This document shows, piece by piece, positions 14,943-23,536 of a DNA stretch of 39,414 bases; position 1 is the stretch's first letter, and every line of letters begins with the position of its first letter. A program made the position numbers and the translations under genes. Source of the DNA: an uncultured Brevibacillus sp. (GTDB taxonomy: Bacteria; Bacillota; Bacilli; Brevibacillales; Brevibacillaceae); NCBI GenBank assembly GCA_946402065.1, contig CAMIVR010000037.1, positions 1 through 39,414 of the forward strand, in the 5' to 3' direction. The notes beneath the pieces were generated by a model. It saw only the letters and a program-made list of their open reading frames with translations, made no database searches and was not told the DNA's origin.

Positions 14943-15404
14943 CTAACGATTTTTCAGCCAGATGATAAATGGCTCGAGTTTACCTTCTGCTTCCAAGCGA
15001 TGCATCGGGATCATCCGCTTTTCGGGCAGCTCCTGCATCTCGTGATAGAAATCGTGAAGCGGGTCGTCCATGCCGACTTCGGCGGCCGCTTCCGCCTTGC
15101 TGCACGCGTAATATACGGCTTGCGGTCTTGCCCAGTAGATCGCGCCCATGCACATCGGACAAGGCTCGCCGCTCGCATAGAGAATGCAATCCGACAAGTC
15201 GACGCGATTTAGATTCTTACATGCGTCCTGGATGGCCAACAGCTCTGCGTGTGCGGTCGGATCCTGGGTAGCGCCAATGCAATTCACGCCGCGCCCGACG
15301 ATTTCATTATCCCGCACGACAATTGCAGCAAACGGCCCTTCCCCGTTAGCAGCATTTTCACTAGCCATCTGAATAACCCTCTCCAGCCATTGACTTGTGG
15401 TCAT
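14943..15404 (-). CDS. guaD: Guanine deaminase (cytidine-deaminase fold)
   Basis: The 153-residue product converts guanine to xanthine plus ammonia. It has the zinc-site motifs TAHAELLAIQDAC and GEPCPMCMGAIYWARPQAVY, plus DDPLHDFYHEM near the C-terminus. Length and motif spacing match B. subtilis GuaD (156 residues) better than tRNA adenosine deaminase TadA. ATG at 15404 has GAGGGGAG 5 nt upstream; a GTG at 15419 lies upstream of that site. The gene lies about 165 nt downstream of a fluoride riboswitch terminator on the same strand, and no other gene lies between. Confidence 0.88.
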   Translation of the reverse strand: MTTSQWLERVIQMASENAANGEGPFAAIVVRDNEIVGRGVNCIGATQDPTAHAELLAIQDACKNLNRVDLSDCILYASGEPCPMCMGAIYWARPQAVYYACSKAEAAAEVGMDDPLHDFYHEMQELPEKRMIPMHRLEAEGKLEPFIIWLKNR

Positions 15405-15567
15405 TTTATCTCCCCTCACCGATCATCTCGCAAGTATCTTACCATTCCGTTGCTGTTTTGTCCCGATATACACTGCACTTATTTGCCCCCGCCAGCAGTC
15501 CAAGCAAAAACATCCAAACCAACTGCCCTCATATTCATTTGAATCCCCCTTTTTTGCACCTGACCCG

Positions 15568-15613
15568 GCAAAAAACAAACTCCTACCAACGACAAAAAAC
15601 GCGTTGGTAGGAG
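15568..15613 (-). terminator. Terminator of the fluoride riboswitch
   Basis: Perfect 12-bp stem CTCCTACCAACG/CGTTGGTAGGAG followed on the minus strand by TTTGTTTTTT. The 5' arm (15602-15613) is also the 3' end of the fluoride aptamer, as in the Bacillus cereus crcB riboswitch. Aptamer folding and terminator folding are therefore mutually exclusive. Confidence 0.9.
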
Positions 15614-15652
15614 TCATCAGCTCAAGGCGGTTACGGCGAGCTCCATCGCCTA
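15606..15652 (-). promoter_or_regulatory. Fluoride riboswitch (crcB motif) aptamer
   Basis: Minus-strand reading gives GGCGATGGAGCTCGCC, GTAACCGCC, a short loop, then GCTGATGACTCCTACC. This matches the crcB-motif consensus part by part and is close to the well-studied B. cereus aptamer (from memory, not aligned by tool). The GGCGA/TCGCC stem, AACCGCC loop and TGATG...CCTAC pseudoknot strand are all present. A promoter lies directly upstream and a terminator directly downstream. In an on-switch of this kind fluoride prevents termination. The first downstream gene is the guanine deaminase, which is not a classical fluoride-resistance gene. Confidence 0.88.
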
Positions 15653-15664
15653 TTCGATCATGCT

Positions 15665-15691
15665 ATTCTACGCGAAACCCGTGCGTTTCAA
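15665..15691 (-). promoter_or_regulatory. Promoter for the fluoride riboswitch transcript
   Basis: Minus-strand TTGAAA (15686-15691) and TAGAAT (15665-15670) are separated by 15 nt. Transcription would start about 7 nt further, just before the first base of the aptamer at about 15650. The spacer is shorter than ideal, but the position fits the aptamer exactly. Confidence 0.55.
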
Positions 15692-15789
15692 ATGCTGAAG
15701 TGTTCAAGGCCTCTCCCTCTCTCCTTCAAACATCGAAAGACACCAGATTTTCTGCCAAAATCACTTTTCTTCTACCAGCAAAAATGTTG

Positions 15790-15795
15790 TATAAT
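15790..15795 (+). promoter_or_regulatory. -10 box of the ppaC promoter
   Basis: A consensus TATAAT lies about 68 nt before the ppaC start on the plus strand. The -35 region is AT-rich and weak (TTTTCT-like). No riboswitch or attenuator was seen between it and ppaC. The rest of 15420-15863 holds the fluoride riboswitch on the other strand, and tiny frames of 19-27 codons after its terminator that I do not call as genes. Confidence 0.5.
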
Positions 15796-15863
15796 CTTGA
15801 TTGTAGCTATCGTTCTGGTCTATACTTTTCTCGCGAACAAAAAAGCACATAAGGGGTTAGATT

Positions 15864-16796
15864 ATGGATAAAATACTTATTTTCGGTCATAAAAATCCGG
15901 ACACCGATTCGATTTGCTCCGCCATTGCCTACGCTGCCTTAAAAACGGCTTTGGGTCAAGATGTTGAGCCTGTCCGATTGGGCGAGATCAGCAGCGAAAC
16001 GCAGTTTGCCCTGGATCAATTCGAAGCGGTGGCACCGCGCCTTGTCGAAACCGTGGCAAATGAAGCGAAAGGCGTGATTTTGGTCGACCACAACGAGCGT
16101 CAACAAAGCGCTTCTGACATCGATCAAGTGCGCATCCTGGAGGTTATCGACCATCATCGCATCGCCAATTTTGAAACAAGCAGTCCGCTGTATTACCGCG
16201 CTGAGCCAGTAGGCTGCACAGCTACGATCCTGAACAAGATGTACAAAGAAAAAGGCGTCGCCATCAAGAAAGACATCGCCGGCCTGATGCTGTCCGCAAT
16301 CATTTCCGACTCGCTCCTGTTTAAATCTCCCACATGCACGGAAGAAGACGTGCAAGCAGCGAAAGAATTGGCTGACATCGCCGGCGTTGACGCGGAAAGC
16401 TACGGACTAAACATGCTGAAAGCTGGCGCGGATTTAAGCGACAAATCGATCAGCCAGTTGATTTCACTCGATTCGAAAGAGTTCCAAATGGGCAATGCCA
16501 AGGTTGAGATCGCGCAAGTAAATGCGGTCGATACGAATGATGTGCTGGGTCGACAAAATGAACTGGAAGCTGCGCTCGCTGACATTATCGCCAAAAAGGA
16601 ACTGGACTTGTTCCTGTTTGTCGTGACGGATATTCTCAACAACGATTCCGTCGCCGTAGCGCTCGGTCGCGCAGCAGATGCCGTCGAGCAGGCATACAAT
16701 GTCACACTGGTCGATAACAAGGCTGTGCTGAAAGGCGTCGTCTCCAGAAAATCGCAAATTGTCCCTGTTTTGACTGATATTTTTAACAAACGTTAA
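15864..16796 (+). CDS. ppaC: Manganese-dependent inorganic pyrophosphatase
   Basis: Family II pyrophosphatase hydrolyses pyrophosphate to phosphate in the cytoplasm. The 310-residue product has the DHH-family metal motifs: [20 protein letters not shown] (4-23), LVDHNE (about 75) and VIDHHRI (about 97), the usual [19 protein letters not shown], and a C-terminal DHHA2 domain ending in [13 protein letters not shown]. Length and motifs match PpaC of Bacillus (309 residues). AAGGGG lies 7 nt before the ATG. It is a single-gene unit with its own promoter and terminator, divergent from the fluoride riboswitch. Confidence 0.97.
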   Translation: MDKILIFGHKNPDTDSICSAIAYAALKTALGQDVEPVRLGEISSETQFALDQFEAVAPRLVETVANEAKGVILVDHNERQQSASDIDQVRILEVIDHHRIANFETSSPLYYRAEPVGCTATILNKMYKEKGVAIKKDIAGLMLSAIISDSLLFKSPTCTEEDVQAAKELADIAGVDAESYGLNMLKAGADLSDKSISQLISLDSKEFQMGNAKVEIAQVNAVDTNDVLGRQNELEAALADIIAKKELDLFLFVVTDILNNDSVAVALGRAADAVEQAYNVTLVDNKAVLKGVVSRKSQIVPVLTDIFNKR

Positions 16797-16812
16797 TTAC
16801 CTGATGCTCTCA

Positions 16813-16846
16813 AAGGCTGCCGGCTTCATTGCTCGGCAGCCTTTTT
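16813..16846 (+). terminator. Intrinsic terminator of ppaC
   Basis: Perfect 10-bp stem AAGGCTGCCG/CGGCAGCCTT with an 11-nt loop, followed by TTTTTC on the plus strand, 16 nt after the ppaC stop. Confidence 0.92.
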
Positions 16847-16859
16847 CATCGTGCAACCG

Positions 16860-17085
16860 GTGCTGCGGTGGAGGCGAGGGGCATCGCCAAGCAGAGAACA
16901 CTCCGCAAGTGACAGCGCCCCAAAAGCCTCGAGGGACGTATTTCATGGATGCCAGTGTGGCGCGAAAGACGTTCCCCTTTTTGGGCTCCGTCTCGGTAGC
17001 GCTGTCAAAAAGCTCCGCTTATCTCTTCTTGTCGATTCCCTTGCTACTGTGCTTGTGGGTTGCTCAGGGGGGTGACAGCCCGTAA
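16860..17085. other. Gene-free stretch with internal inverted repeats
   Basis: No convincing gene in 16850-17172. It contains a hairpin GGCGA/TCGCC (16873-16888) and a distant perfect 9-bp inverted repeat TGACAGCGC (16910-16918)/GCGCTGTCA (16999-17007). A minus-strand frame of about 70 codons (ELFDSATETEPKKGNVFRAT..., no start codon with a ribosome site) runs through it. It could be a dispersed repeat, a structured RNA or the end of a lost element. I cannot match it to a known RNA family. Confidence 0.3.
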
Positions 17086-17172
17086 CAAGGTCTTTTTTCC
17101 TTCTTGTCTACATAAACGTAACGAAGCTCAACCAAAAGGACTGGCGTACCAAGCTTTCACATGTCTACGGCA

Positions 17173-17688
17173 TCATCCTTCATATTCATCATGCAGGCGC
17201 CACCACGTATACGGCGGTGTTTGCGGCCAGCCTTCGGGGGAATCCTCCCACTCTTCCTGCCGGCCATTAGGAGTCAGGTCGAGGAGATTAAAGTCTGTAC
17301 GGATGCGATCGACGCCACGACCAGCCGTGTAATACGTGCGATAGACATCGCCGCCATCACGGAGAAAGACGCTGAGACCAAATCCCCCACCCGGTCCGCA
17401 GTCGATGTTAAAGGCGTCGCCATTGGAAGAATACCAGGGAACAGTCCACCCCATCCGCTTCCGGAATGGCTCGATCTGCTCCAGTGGTGCCGGAGAGACG
17501 AGGATAAACGTAGTATCTCTGGCATGCAGATGGGCAAGGTGGCCAATGTTGTCGACGAACGCCGAACAGCCCGGACAGCGATGGTCAGACCCCGGGGCCA
17601 TCTTCCAAGCTGTCAATCGACGCCCGCAGACGTACCCGATCGCACATCGTCCGCACATGAGGCACGTCAGAGCATCGATGATCACCAA
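17173..17688 (-). pseudogene. DUF899 (thioredoxin-like) protein, N-terminally truncated
   Basis: The frame matches the DUF899 family from WKMAPGSDHRCPGCSAFVDN through HLHARDTTFILVSPAPLEQI, FRKRMGWTVPWYSSNGDAFN, FGLSVFLRDGGDVYRTYYTA and GRGVDRIRTDFNLLDLTPNG to the C-terminal WRLHDEYEG. The family is normally about 230-260 residues, and the N-terminal 60-80 (helix plus GPDG..L..LF strand) are missing. In their place lies a Cys-rich, unrelated-looking lead (ALTCLMCGRCAIGYVCGRR). An intrinsic terminator sits just upstream at 17693-17726, and no ribosome site precedes the GTG at 17688. It is therefore probably inactive. Confidence 0.7.
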
Positions 17689-17692
17689 CGCG

Positions 17693-17726
17693 AAAAAGCA
17701 CTGAGCCTACTTGGTTCGCTCAGTGC
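17693..17726 (-). terminator. Intrinsic terminator upstream of the DUF899 remnant
   Basis: Perfect 9-bp stem GCACTGAGC/GCTCAGTGC with an 11-nt loop, followed on the minus strand by TTTTTCGCG. It once ended whatever gene occupied 17730-17930. The short frames there (for example PGINGGIAKGPQDYPHGTRI in one frame and YLVDPVGLGIGLIQKS in the next) look like one frameshifted protein that I do not recognise. Confidence 0.8.
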
Positions 17727-17926
17727 TTCTTCTGAAAACGTACCATCAACCGTGATTGCAACGGTCTACTTTTTTGAATCAATCCGATGCCGAGGCCGAC
17801 AGGGTCGACCAGATAGGATTCGCGTTCCGTGCGGATAATCTTGCGGCCCTTTCGCAATCCCTCCGTTGATCCCCGGCTTGTCATCGCTTCCGGTGACGAC
17901 CTCATAGTAATCCCCATTCGGTTGAG

Positions 17927-18505
17927 CTACGGAATGCCGCGTGCGGTCAAAAGCGAGTGCCCGACGATAAAACCAGCCTGCAATCGCTCATACTCGCTCT
18001 CCGGTGCTCCGTGGTAGTAGTAGCAAAGCGCATCCAGATCGTACTCGTTCCAGGTCGCACATCTCGAGAATTTCCACATGCAGACCGGCTTTGCCTGAAG
18101 CAGCGTAAAGTCGCTGTACAAATCGAGCATGCCGCTGCTGTACGTGTTGCCAAGAAACCCAAACCTGCTGCTTCGAAGGGTGCGGACGACGGAAGCAGCG
18201 CGAATCCATTCGGTATTTTTTCGCCACGCCCGCTTTGCCTCCCAGCGCTGATTCGTCACTTCATTTGTCAGTGAACCTACAGGGGTATAATCAAGCCCGA
18301 GCAAACCGTTTACGACGCGGAAGGCGATGCCCGGGCGGTTGAACGCATTGGCGATTTCCGGAACGGGACACGCTCCGCAATGGGCCAGCCACTCGCCGGT
18401 CGTCGTCTGCGGGTAGTTGATCTGTGCCGTCGGCTGCAAGTTAAGCACGACAACAGGAGCCTTGCAGATTTGGTGGACGGGCAGCACCGTTGAACTCGTA
18501 GAGTT
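17927..18505 (-). pseudogene. L-fucose/L-arabinose isomerase family remnant
   Basis: Minus-strand segments match the sugar isomerase family: KAPVVVLNLQPTAQINYPQT, TTGEWLAHCGACPVPEIANA, FNRPGIAFRVVNGLLGLDYT, FGFLGNTYSSGMLDLYSDFT. The frame then changes near 18095 (GLHVEILEMCDLERV in another frame) and returns near 18040 (YDLDALCYYYHGAPESEYER, LQAGFIVGHSLLTARGIP) before a stop at 17927. The first roughly 100 residues and the catalytic C-terminal half are absent. It is a multiply broken gene, with indels and deletions like those in the rhamnose remnant at 13.5-14.7 kb. Confidence 0.7.
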
Positions 18506-18620
18506 GTTTGTTTCTCATGCATTTGCGAGTGTACGAACTGAATGCAAGCGGGTCTGCCATTTCCCTTTGATCTGTTTGGTTTTTTCACCGGAACTATTCC
18601 CTCTGGGGAATGGCAGCGTT

Positions 18621-19115
18621 TTACTGCTCGAGCTTGCGTTTTTTTCGCAGCTCATAGCGGTCTTTCGCCTTTTCGTGCTGACGTATTTCTTCTTCCGTCT
18701 CCGGAATGACCGGGGGAACCGGAGTTGGCTTCCCTTGGTCATTGAGAGCGATAAACGTCAAGTAGGCACGAGACGTCATTTGTTTTTCGCCAGTAAGCAG
18801 GTTCTCTGATTCGACTTTCACGTACACTTCCATCGATGTGCGATGGGTCCATGTTACGTATGCTTCCAGAATGATCGCCTCGCCTGTTTTGATCGGCGCC
18901 AAAAAATCAAACGAGTCGGTTGAGACGGTAACCACCGGCTTGCGGCAGTGACGCATGGCAGCAATGCAGGCGATTTTGTCCACCAGAGCCATCACTTTTC
19001 CGCCAAAAATGGTGTTGTGGTGATTCGTGTCCGGCGGGATGACGAGGTCGGTCAAAAACGTTCGCGATTCTCGGACGGGCTTGGCTTCTTGCTGTGTAGG
19101 AATAACCTGCTGCAA
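18621..19115 (-). CDS. Hotdog-fold acyl-CoA thioesterase (YkhA-like)
   Basis: The 164-residue product hydrolyses acyl-CoA to free acid and CoA. It has the hotdog motif LVIPPDTNHHNTIFGGKVMA followed by LVDKIACIAAMRHCRKPVVT, then DSFDFLAPIKTGEAIILEAY, typical of the single-hotdog acyl-CoA hydrolases such as B. subtilis YkhA, with a charged C-terminal tail. The start is TTG at 19115; AAAGGAG lies 11 nt upstream, and a stop just before rules out a longer frame. An inverted repeat CTGCCATT...AATGGCAG with a long loop at about 18553-18617 lies directly downstream and may help end transcription. Confidence 0.88.
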   Translation of the reverse strand: MQQVIPTQQEAKPVRESRTFLTDLVIPPDTNHHNTIFGGKVMALVDKIACIAAMRHCRKPVVTVSTDSFDFLAPIKTGEAIILEAYVTWTHRTSMEVYVKVESENLLTGEKQMTSRAYLTFIALNDQGKPTPVPPVIPETEEEIRQHEKAKDRYELRKKRKLEQ

Positions 19116-19137
19116 TGCGAGTCAATCTCCTTTCGCT

Positions 19138-21435
19138 TTACACGTCGTTTTGTAGCAGTCGGTTGCGAACGATGTGCGTCGCTTCCACCATGTTTTTTAG
19201 CGATGGTATGGTTTCTTCGATTCCGCGCGTTTTAAGTCCGCAATCGGGGTTGATCCAGAACTGACCAGGATCGAGCACGGCAAGGCTTTGTTCCATTATC
19301 TGGACGATTTCCTCTACAGCAGGGATGCGCGGGCTGTGGATGTCGTAGACACCGAGCCCGATGCCTTTGTCATACGTCTCGGCTTCGAATGCTTCCACCA
19401 GCTCGCCGTGACTGCGGGATGTCTCGATGGAAATGACGTCGGCATCCAGCTTGCTGATTACATCGATGAAGTCGTGGAATTCGCAATAGCACATGTGCGT
19501 ATGAATCTGCGTCGTGTCTTGCACGGAAGACGTAGCCAAGCGGAACGACTCCACGGCCCAATCGAGATAGCCTTGCCAGTCTGCTTTTTTCAGCGGCAAT
19601 CCTTCGCGGAGCGCGGGCTCGTCAACCTGGATCATCTGGATTCCCGCTGCCTCAAGCGCCTCCACTTCCTTGCGCAGCGCCAGGGCTATCTGGTAGCACA
19701 CCTGCTCGCGGGAGATGTCATCGCGAACGAACGACCAGTTCAAGATGGTCACCGGTCCTGTCAGCATACCCTTCACCGGTTTATCGGTCAGCGACTGCGC
19801 GTATGCACTTTCGGCAACGGTCATCGGCTCAAGAAACGCGACGTCACCGTAAATGATCGGCGGTTTTACGCAGCGTGAGCCGTAGGACTGCACCCAGCCC
19901 AGCTGGGTAAAGGCAAAGCCCCCGAGCTTTTCGCCAAAAAACTCGACCATGTCTGTGCGTTCGAATTCCCCGTGAACGAGAACATCAAGACCGATCTCTT
20001 CCTGAATGTCGACCCATTTGGCAATTTGCTCGCGGATGAAAATGTTGTACTGCTCCGGTGTCCAATCGCCTTTTTTATATTTTAATCTGGCTTGCCGGAT
20101 ACCCGGAGTTTGCGGGAAGCTGCCGATCGTCGTCGTTGGCAGCAAGGGCAGGCTCCACCGCTGCTGCTGCTTCGCTCTTCGCTCCTCATAAGCAAGCGGG
20201 CGTGCTGTCATCTGCGAGGGAATCGCCGATACGGCTTGATGAATGGCCGTGCGATTGCGTTCCGGTGATTGGCAAAGCGCTGCAATCGCCGCCTCACTGT
20301 CTGCAAAAGCCTGCGCCACGCTGTCTTTCCCGTGACGGAGCGCCTGGGCAAGTGTGCTGATTTCAGTCAGCTTTTCATCGGCGAACGCCAGTGCCTGCCT
20401 GATTTCGTCTTTCAACCCGTGTTCATTGCTGACTGTTACCGGAACGTGCAGCAAGCTGCATGACGGTTGCAGCCACAATCTGCCCGCATCGACGGTACGG
20501 GTGATGTCCTGTATGAGCTGCCATATTTCCGCCAGGTCTGAGCGCCATACATTCCGTCCGTCGACAAGGCCCAGACCGAGGACTTTGTCGGCCGGGAAAC
20601 CGTGTGTTTTGACATGAGCCGCGTTCTGCTCACGTCCGTGAACGAAATCAAGGCCGATGCCCTGTACCGGCAGGGCGACCAGTTCGTCATACCAATCGAC
20701 GGCATCGAAGTACGTTTGCAGCATGATGTTCAGCTGCGGAGCGGCTTCGTGCAGTCGCGTATACAAGTATTTGATCGTTTCCAGCTCTTCTTCGGCTAAA
20801 GTCGTCACGAAAGCAGGCTCGTCGATTTGCACCCATTCGACGCCTTCCTGCTGCAGTTCACGCAAGATTTGCTCGTACAGCGGAAGCAGCCGCAGAATGA
20901 CGGCAGGGAGCTCCTTGCGCGAATAGCCCTTGGACAATGTGATGAACGTATACGGTCCGACGATGACCGGCTTTCCGCTGATTCCCAGCTTTTCTTTTGC
21001 CTCGCGGTACGCCTTGAGCGGCCGGTTTTCTGTCAGCTTTGGCTGCATGTCGTGCAATTCCGGCACGATGTAATGGTAATTGGTGTTAAACCACTTGGTC
21101 ATCTCGCTTGCAACAGCAGTAGAATTCCCTCGTGCCATGGAAAAATACGTCTCCAGCGACACAGGGCCTCCGGTATAGCCATACCGCTTGGGAACCAGCC
21201 CGAACATGACGGACATATCCAGCATGTGATCGTAGAATGTGAAATCATTCACAGGAATGCGGTCTATTCCCAACGCTTTCTGCTTTTGCAAGTGTTCCAG
21301 ACGGAGGCTCTCCATCTTTTGCAAAAACAGCTCTTCTTCCAGATGGCCAGCCCAAAAATCCTCCAGCGCCTTCTTCCATTCCCGATGCTCACCGATGCGT
21401 GGATACCCGAGATTGCTGCTGACAACTTGACTCAT
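19138..21435 (-). CDS. metE: Cobalamin-independent methionine synthase
   Basis: MetE transfers the methyl group of 5-methyltetrahydropteroyl-triglutamate to homocysteine without B12. The 765-residue product starts SSNLGYPRIGEHREWKKALE and ends with the catalytic barrel: GPVTILNWSFVRDDISREQ, IQVDEPALREGLPL, zinc ligands in IHTHMCYCEF, and NPDCGLKTR (last Cys ligand). Length matches E. coli MetE (753) and Bacillus MetE (762). ATG at 21435 has GGGAGG 7 nt upstream; the longer frame to 21480 lacks support. The leader has a cobalamin riboswitch and terminator, so the gene is expected to be off when B12 is available for MetH. Confidence 0.98.
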   Translation of the reverse strand: MSQVVSSNLGYPRIGEHREWKKALEDFWAGHLEEELFLQKMESLRLEHLQKQKALGIDRIPVNDFTFYDHMLDMSVMFGLVPKRYGYTGGPVSLETYFSMARGNSTAVASEMTKWFNTNYHYIVPELHDMQPKLTENRPLKAYREAKEKLGISGKPVIVGPYTFITLSKGYSRKELPAVILRLLPLYEQILRELQQEGVEWVQIDEPAFVTTLAEEELETIKYLYTRLHEAAPQLNIMLQTYFDAVDWYDELVALPVQGIGLDFVHGREQNAAHVKTHGFPADKVLGLGLVDGRNVWRSDLAEIWQLIQDITRTVDAGRLWLQPSCSLLHVPVTVSNEHGLKDEIRQALAFADEKLTEISTLAQALRHGKDSVAQAFADSEAAIAALCQSPERNRTAIHQAVSAIPSQMTARPLAYEERRAKQQQRWSLPLLPTTTIGSFPQTPGIRQARLKYKKGDWTPEQYNIFIREQIAKWVDIQEEIGLDVLVHGEFERTDMVEFFGEKLGGFAFTQLGWVQSYGSRCVKPPIIYGDVAFLEPMTVAESAYAQSLTDKPVKGMLTGPVTILNWSFVRDDISREQVCYQIALALRKEVEALEAAGIQMIQVDEPALREGLPLKKADWQGYLDWAVESFRLATSSVQDTTQIHTHMCYCEFHDFIDVISKLDADVISIETSRSHGELVEAFEAETYDKGIGLGVYDIHSPRIPAVEEIVQIMEQSLAVLDPGQFWINPDCGLKTRGIEETIPSLKNMVEATHIVRNRLLQNDV

Positions 21436-21511
21436 GTTACTGCCTCCCGTCGTTTCTCTTTTATGTTCTGCTCGCTCCATTCATCATCTGATCCGCTTTC
21501 CCGAGAACACG

Positions 21512-21557
21512 CAAAAAAGGACATTTCCAACGTTCGTAAAGAAAGTTAGAAATGCCC
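21512..21557 (-). terminator. Terminator of the metE cobalamin riboswitch
   Basis: Minus-strand hairpin GGGCATTTCTAAC / GTTGGAAATGTCC with two mismatches, followed by TTTTTTGC. It lies between the cobalamin aptamer and metE, so it is the expression platform. A competing GGGGT/ACCCC hairpin lies just upstream at about 21566-21583. Confidence 0.8.
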
Positions 21558-21639
21558 AAATAGAAGGGGTCAAAAGGTAAACCCCATCCTGTCTGATTCT
21601 AACACCTCCCTATCTCCCGTAGGTTACGCAGTGTCTTCG

Positions 21640-21816
21640 AAACAGGCAGGTCTCCTGACTTCAGGTTCATCATTAGCGGCAAGCCTTCCCAGTCGCATCG
21701 GACCAGTGGCATCGAGTCGCCCTAACTCCCCTATTACAGTGGCGGGACCGTGTCGGAATTTCACCGAGCTTCCCTTTTCATCCTTGATTACGACAGGCGT
21801 CGCGCAAGGAACCTGT
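21640..21816 (-). promoter_or_regulatory. Cobalamin (B12) riboswitch upstream of metE
   Basis: The minus strand shows the conserved series of the cobalamin aptamer: AGGTTCC, AAAAGGGAAGCTCGGTGAAA, TTCCGACACGGTCCCGCCAC, TGTAATAGGGGAG, GCCACTGGTCCGATGCGACT, GGGAAGGC, then GATGAACCTGAAGTCAGGAG and ACCTGCC. All core blocks are in order. It controls metE through the terminator at 21512-21557. A possible promoter lies upstream (TTGACG at 21945-21950, TAGGCT at 21921-21926, 18 nt apart). The rest of the 21481-22036 stretch shows no gene. Confidence 0.95.
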
Positions 21817-22036
21817 TTCTGTTCATATGCAGTTACGTTTTGCAAAGAAGATCCGCATGATTTGGTGCGCAGCCTTGCATGGCCTGCACGATGCACCGCC
21901 GCGAATGAACTCGTGACCAAAGCCTATCATGCCAGGCGAAGTGTCGTCAAGCAAACTTATTTTGTCGCATGTGTTGACCTGGCGTTCGGCAGCGGAGACT
22001 TGCCGCTATTTTCGCCGCCGGATACCGATTGTTCGC

Positions 22037-23503
22037 TTAATACGCGCGGCCAAACCAGACCGTATGCTTGGCTTCCTGCCCGCAGGTGATACACGTATGT
22101 TTGACGGCAGGCGGATCAAACGGTATATTGCGGGAAGTGAATTTCGTCTCCTCTTTGACTTTTGCCTCGCAGGCATCGTCGCCGCACCAGCCGGCCAATA
22201 CCCATCCGGCCAGCCCTTTTTCCGCCTCTACCTTGGCGATGTGCGACTTCAGCTCCGCCAGCGTGGCAATGTCCAGGTGGGAATTGGCTGCCAGGAATGC
22301 CCGCGCTGTCTGCAGCATGTTATGCTGGATTTCGCTCAGGAGATTCGTGATCGTCTCGACGACGCCGTCTATGGCTACCGTCAGCTTCTCCCCGGTGTCG
22401 CGGCGGGCCAGAACAACTTGCCCGTTCTCTACGTCGCGCGGCCCGATTTCCAGACGGACCGGTACGCCGCGCATTTCCCACTCATTGAATTTCCAGCCTG
22501 GCGTTTCTTCGCGCAAATCAGCCTTGACGCGAATATCCGCCTGCTTGAGCGTATCGTAGAGCGGATCAAACGCCTCCATGACTTTTTCCCGCAGCTTCAT
22601 CGGTCCGACCGGGATCATGATCACCTGAATCGGTGCCATGCGCGGCGGCAGCGCCAAACCGCGGTCGTCCCCGTGCACCATGATCATCGAGCCGATCAGC
22701 CGCGTCGACGATCCCCATGACGTCGTATAGACGTGTTTGAATTGATTGTCCCGGTCGAGATATTTAATATCGAAGCCTTTGGCAAACTTTTGGCCGAGGT
22801 AATGCGACGTCCCGGTTTGCACGGCTTTGCCGTCTTTCATCATTGACTCGATCGAGTATGTATCGACTGCTCCGGCGAAGCGCTCGCTCGGTGTCTTTTG
22901 ACCTTTGACAACCGGAATAGCCAGCTCCTGCTCGACTACTTCTGCATAGATGTCGAGCATGCGCAGCGTCTCTTCGCGCGCTTCCGCTTCCGTCGCATGG
23001 GCAGTATGGCCTTCCTGCCAGAGAAATTCCGACGTGCGCAAAAACGGCATCGTCCGTTTTTCCCAGCGGAATACGTTGGCCCATTGGTTGATCAGGATCG
23101 GCAGGTCGCGGTAGCTCTGGATCCATTGGCTGTACATATGCCCGATAATCGTCTCCGAGGTTGGCCGCAGCGCCAGCTTCTCTTCCAGCGGTTCGCCGCC
23201 CGCTTCCGTCACCCACGGCAGCTCAGGATTGAAGCCCTCGACATGCTCCTTCTCTTTCTGGAAAAACGATTCGGGAATCAGCATCGGGAAGTAGGCGTTG
23301 CGGTGACCCGTTTCCTTGAACCGTTTGTTCATCGCTTCCTGAATGCGTTCCCACAGCTCGAAGCCGTCCGGTTTGAAGACGATACAGCCGCGTACAGGGG
23401 TGTAATCCATCAAGTCCGCCTTGGTAATCGTCTCGATGTACCAGCGGGAAAAGTCTTCGGCCTGTGGGGTAATCTCTTTGACAACATTTTTTTCGTCAGC
23501 CAT
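22037..23503 (-). CDS. proS: Prolyl-tRNA synthetase, archaeal/eukaryotic type
   Basis: The 488-residue enzyme charges tRNA-Pro. It has class II motifs: motif 2 FRWEKRTMPFLRTSEFLWQE, the LRPTSETII segment, and motif 3 GLALPPRMAPIQV (arginine in PPRMAP). An anticodon-binding domain follows, then a C-terminal zinc-type domain with cysteines in GWCGDDACE and HTCITCGQEAKHTVWFGRAY. This is the short ProS type 3 without the bacterial editing insertion. ATG at 23503 has AAGGAG 8 nt upstream. It is preceded by a T-box leader and a strong promoter, so it is a separate unit induced by proline starvation. Confidence 0.97.
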   Translation of the reverse strand: MADEKNVVKEITPQAEDFSRWYIETITKADLMDYTPVRGCIVFKPDGFELWERIQEAMNKRFKETGHRNAYFPMLIPESFFQKEKEHVEGFNPELPWVTEAGGEPLEEKLALRPTSETIIGHMYSQWIQSYRDLPILINQWANVFRWEKRTMPFLRTSEFLWQEGHTAHATEAEAREETLRMLDIYAEVVEQELAIPVVKGQKTPSERFAGAVDTYSIESMMKDGKAVQTGTSHYLGQKFAKGFDIKYLDRDNQFKHVYTTSWGSSTRLIGSMIMVHGDDRGLALPPRMAPIQVIMIPVGPMKLREKVMEAFDPLYDTLKQADIRVKADLREETPGWKFNEWEMRGVPVRLEIGPRDVENGQVVLARRDTGEKLTVAIDGVVETITNLLSEIQHNMLQTARAFLAANSHLDIATLAELKSHIAKVEAEKGLAGWVLAGWCGDDACEAKVKEETKFTSRNIPFDPPAVKHTCITCGQEAKHTVWFGRAY

Positions 23504-23536
23504 TTGCCACACTCCTTAAAATAGTGAACATCTATG

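Noticed and set aside
15423..15617. Minus-strand 64-codon frame starting in the riboswitch stem
   Set aside because: Its start and first 12 codons are the aptamer 3' strand and the terminator hairpin, so it is not a gene.
16850..17085. Known ncRNA such as 6S RNA, lysine or c-di-AMP riboswitch
   Set aside because: GTGACAGC and GAGGCGAG motifs suggested one, but the conserved blocks do not follow in the right order.
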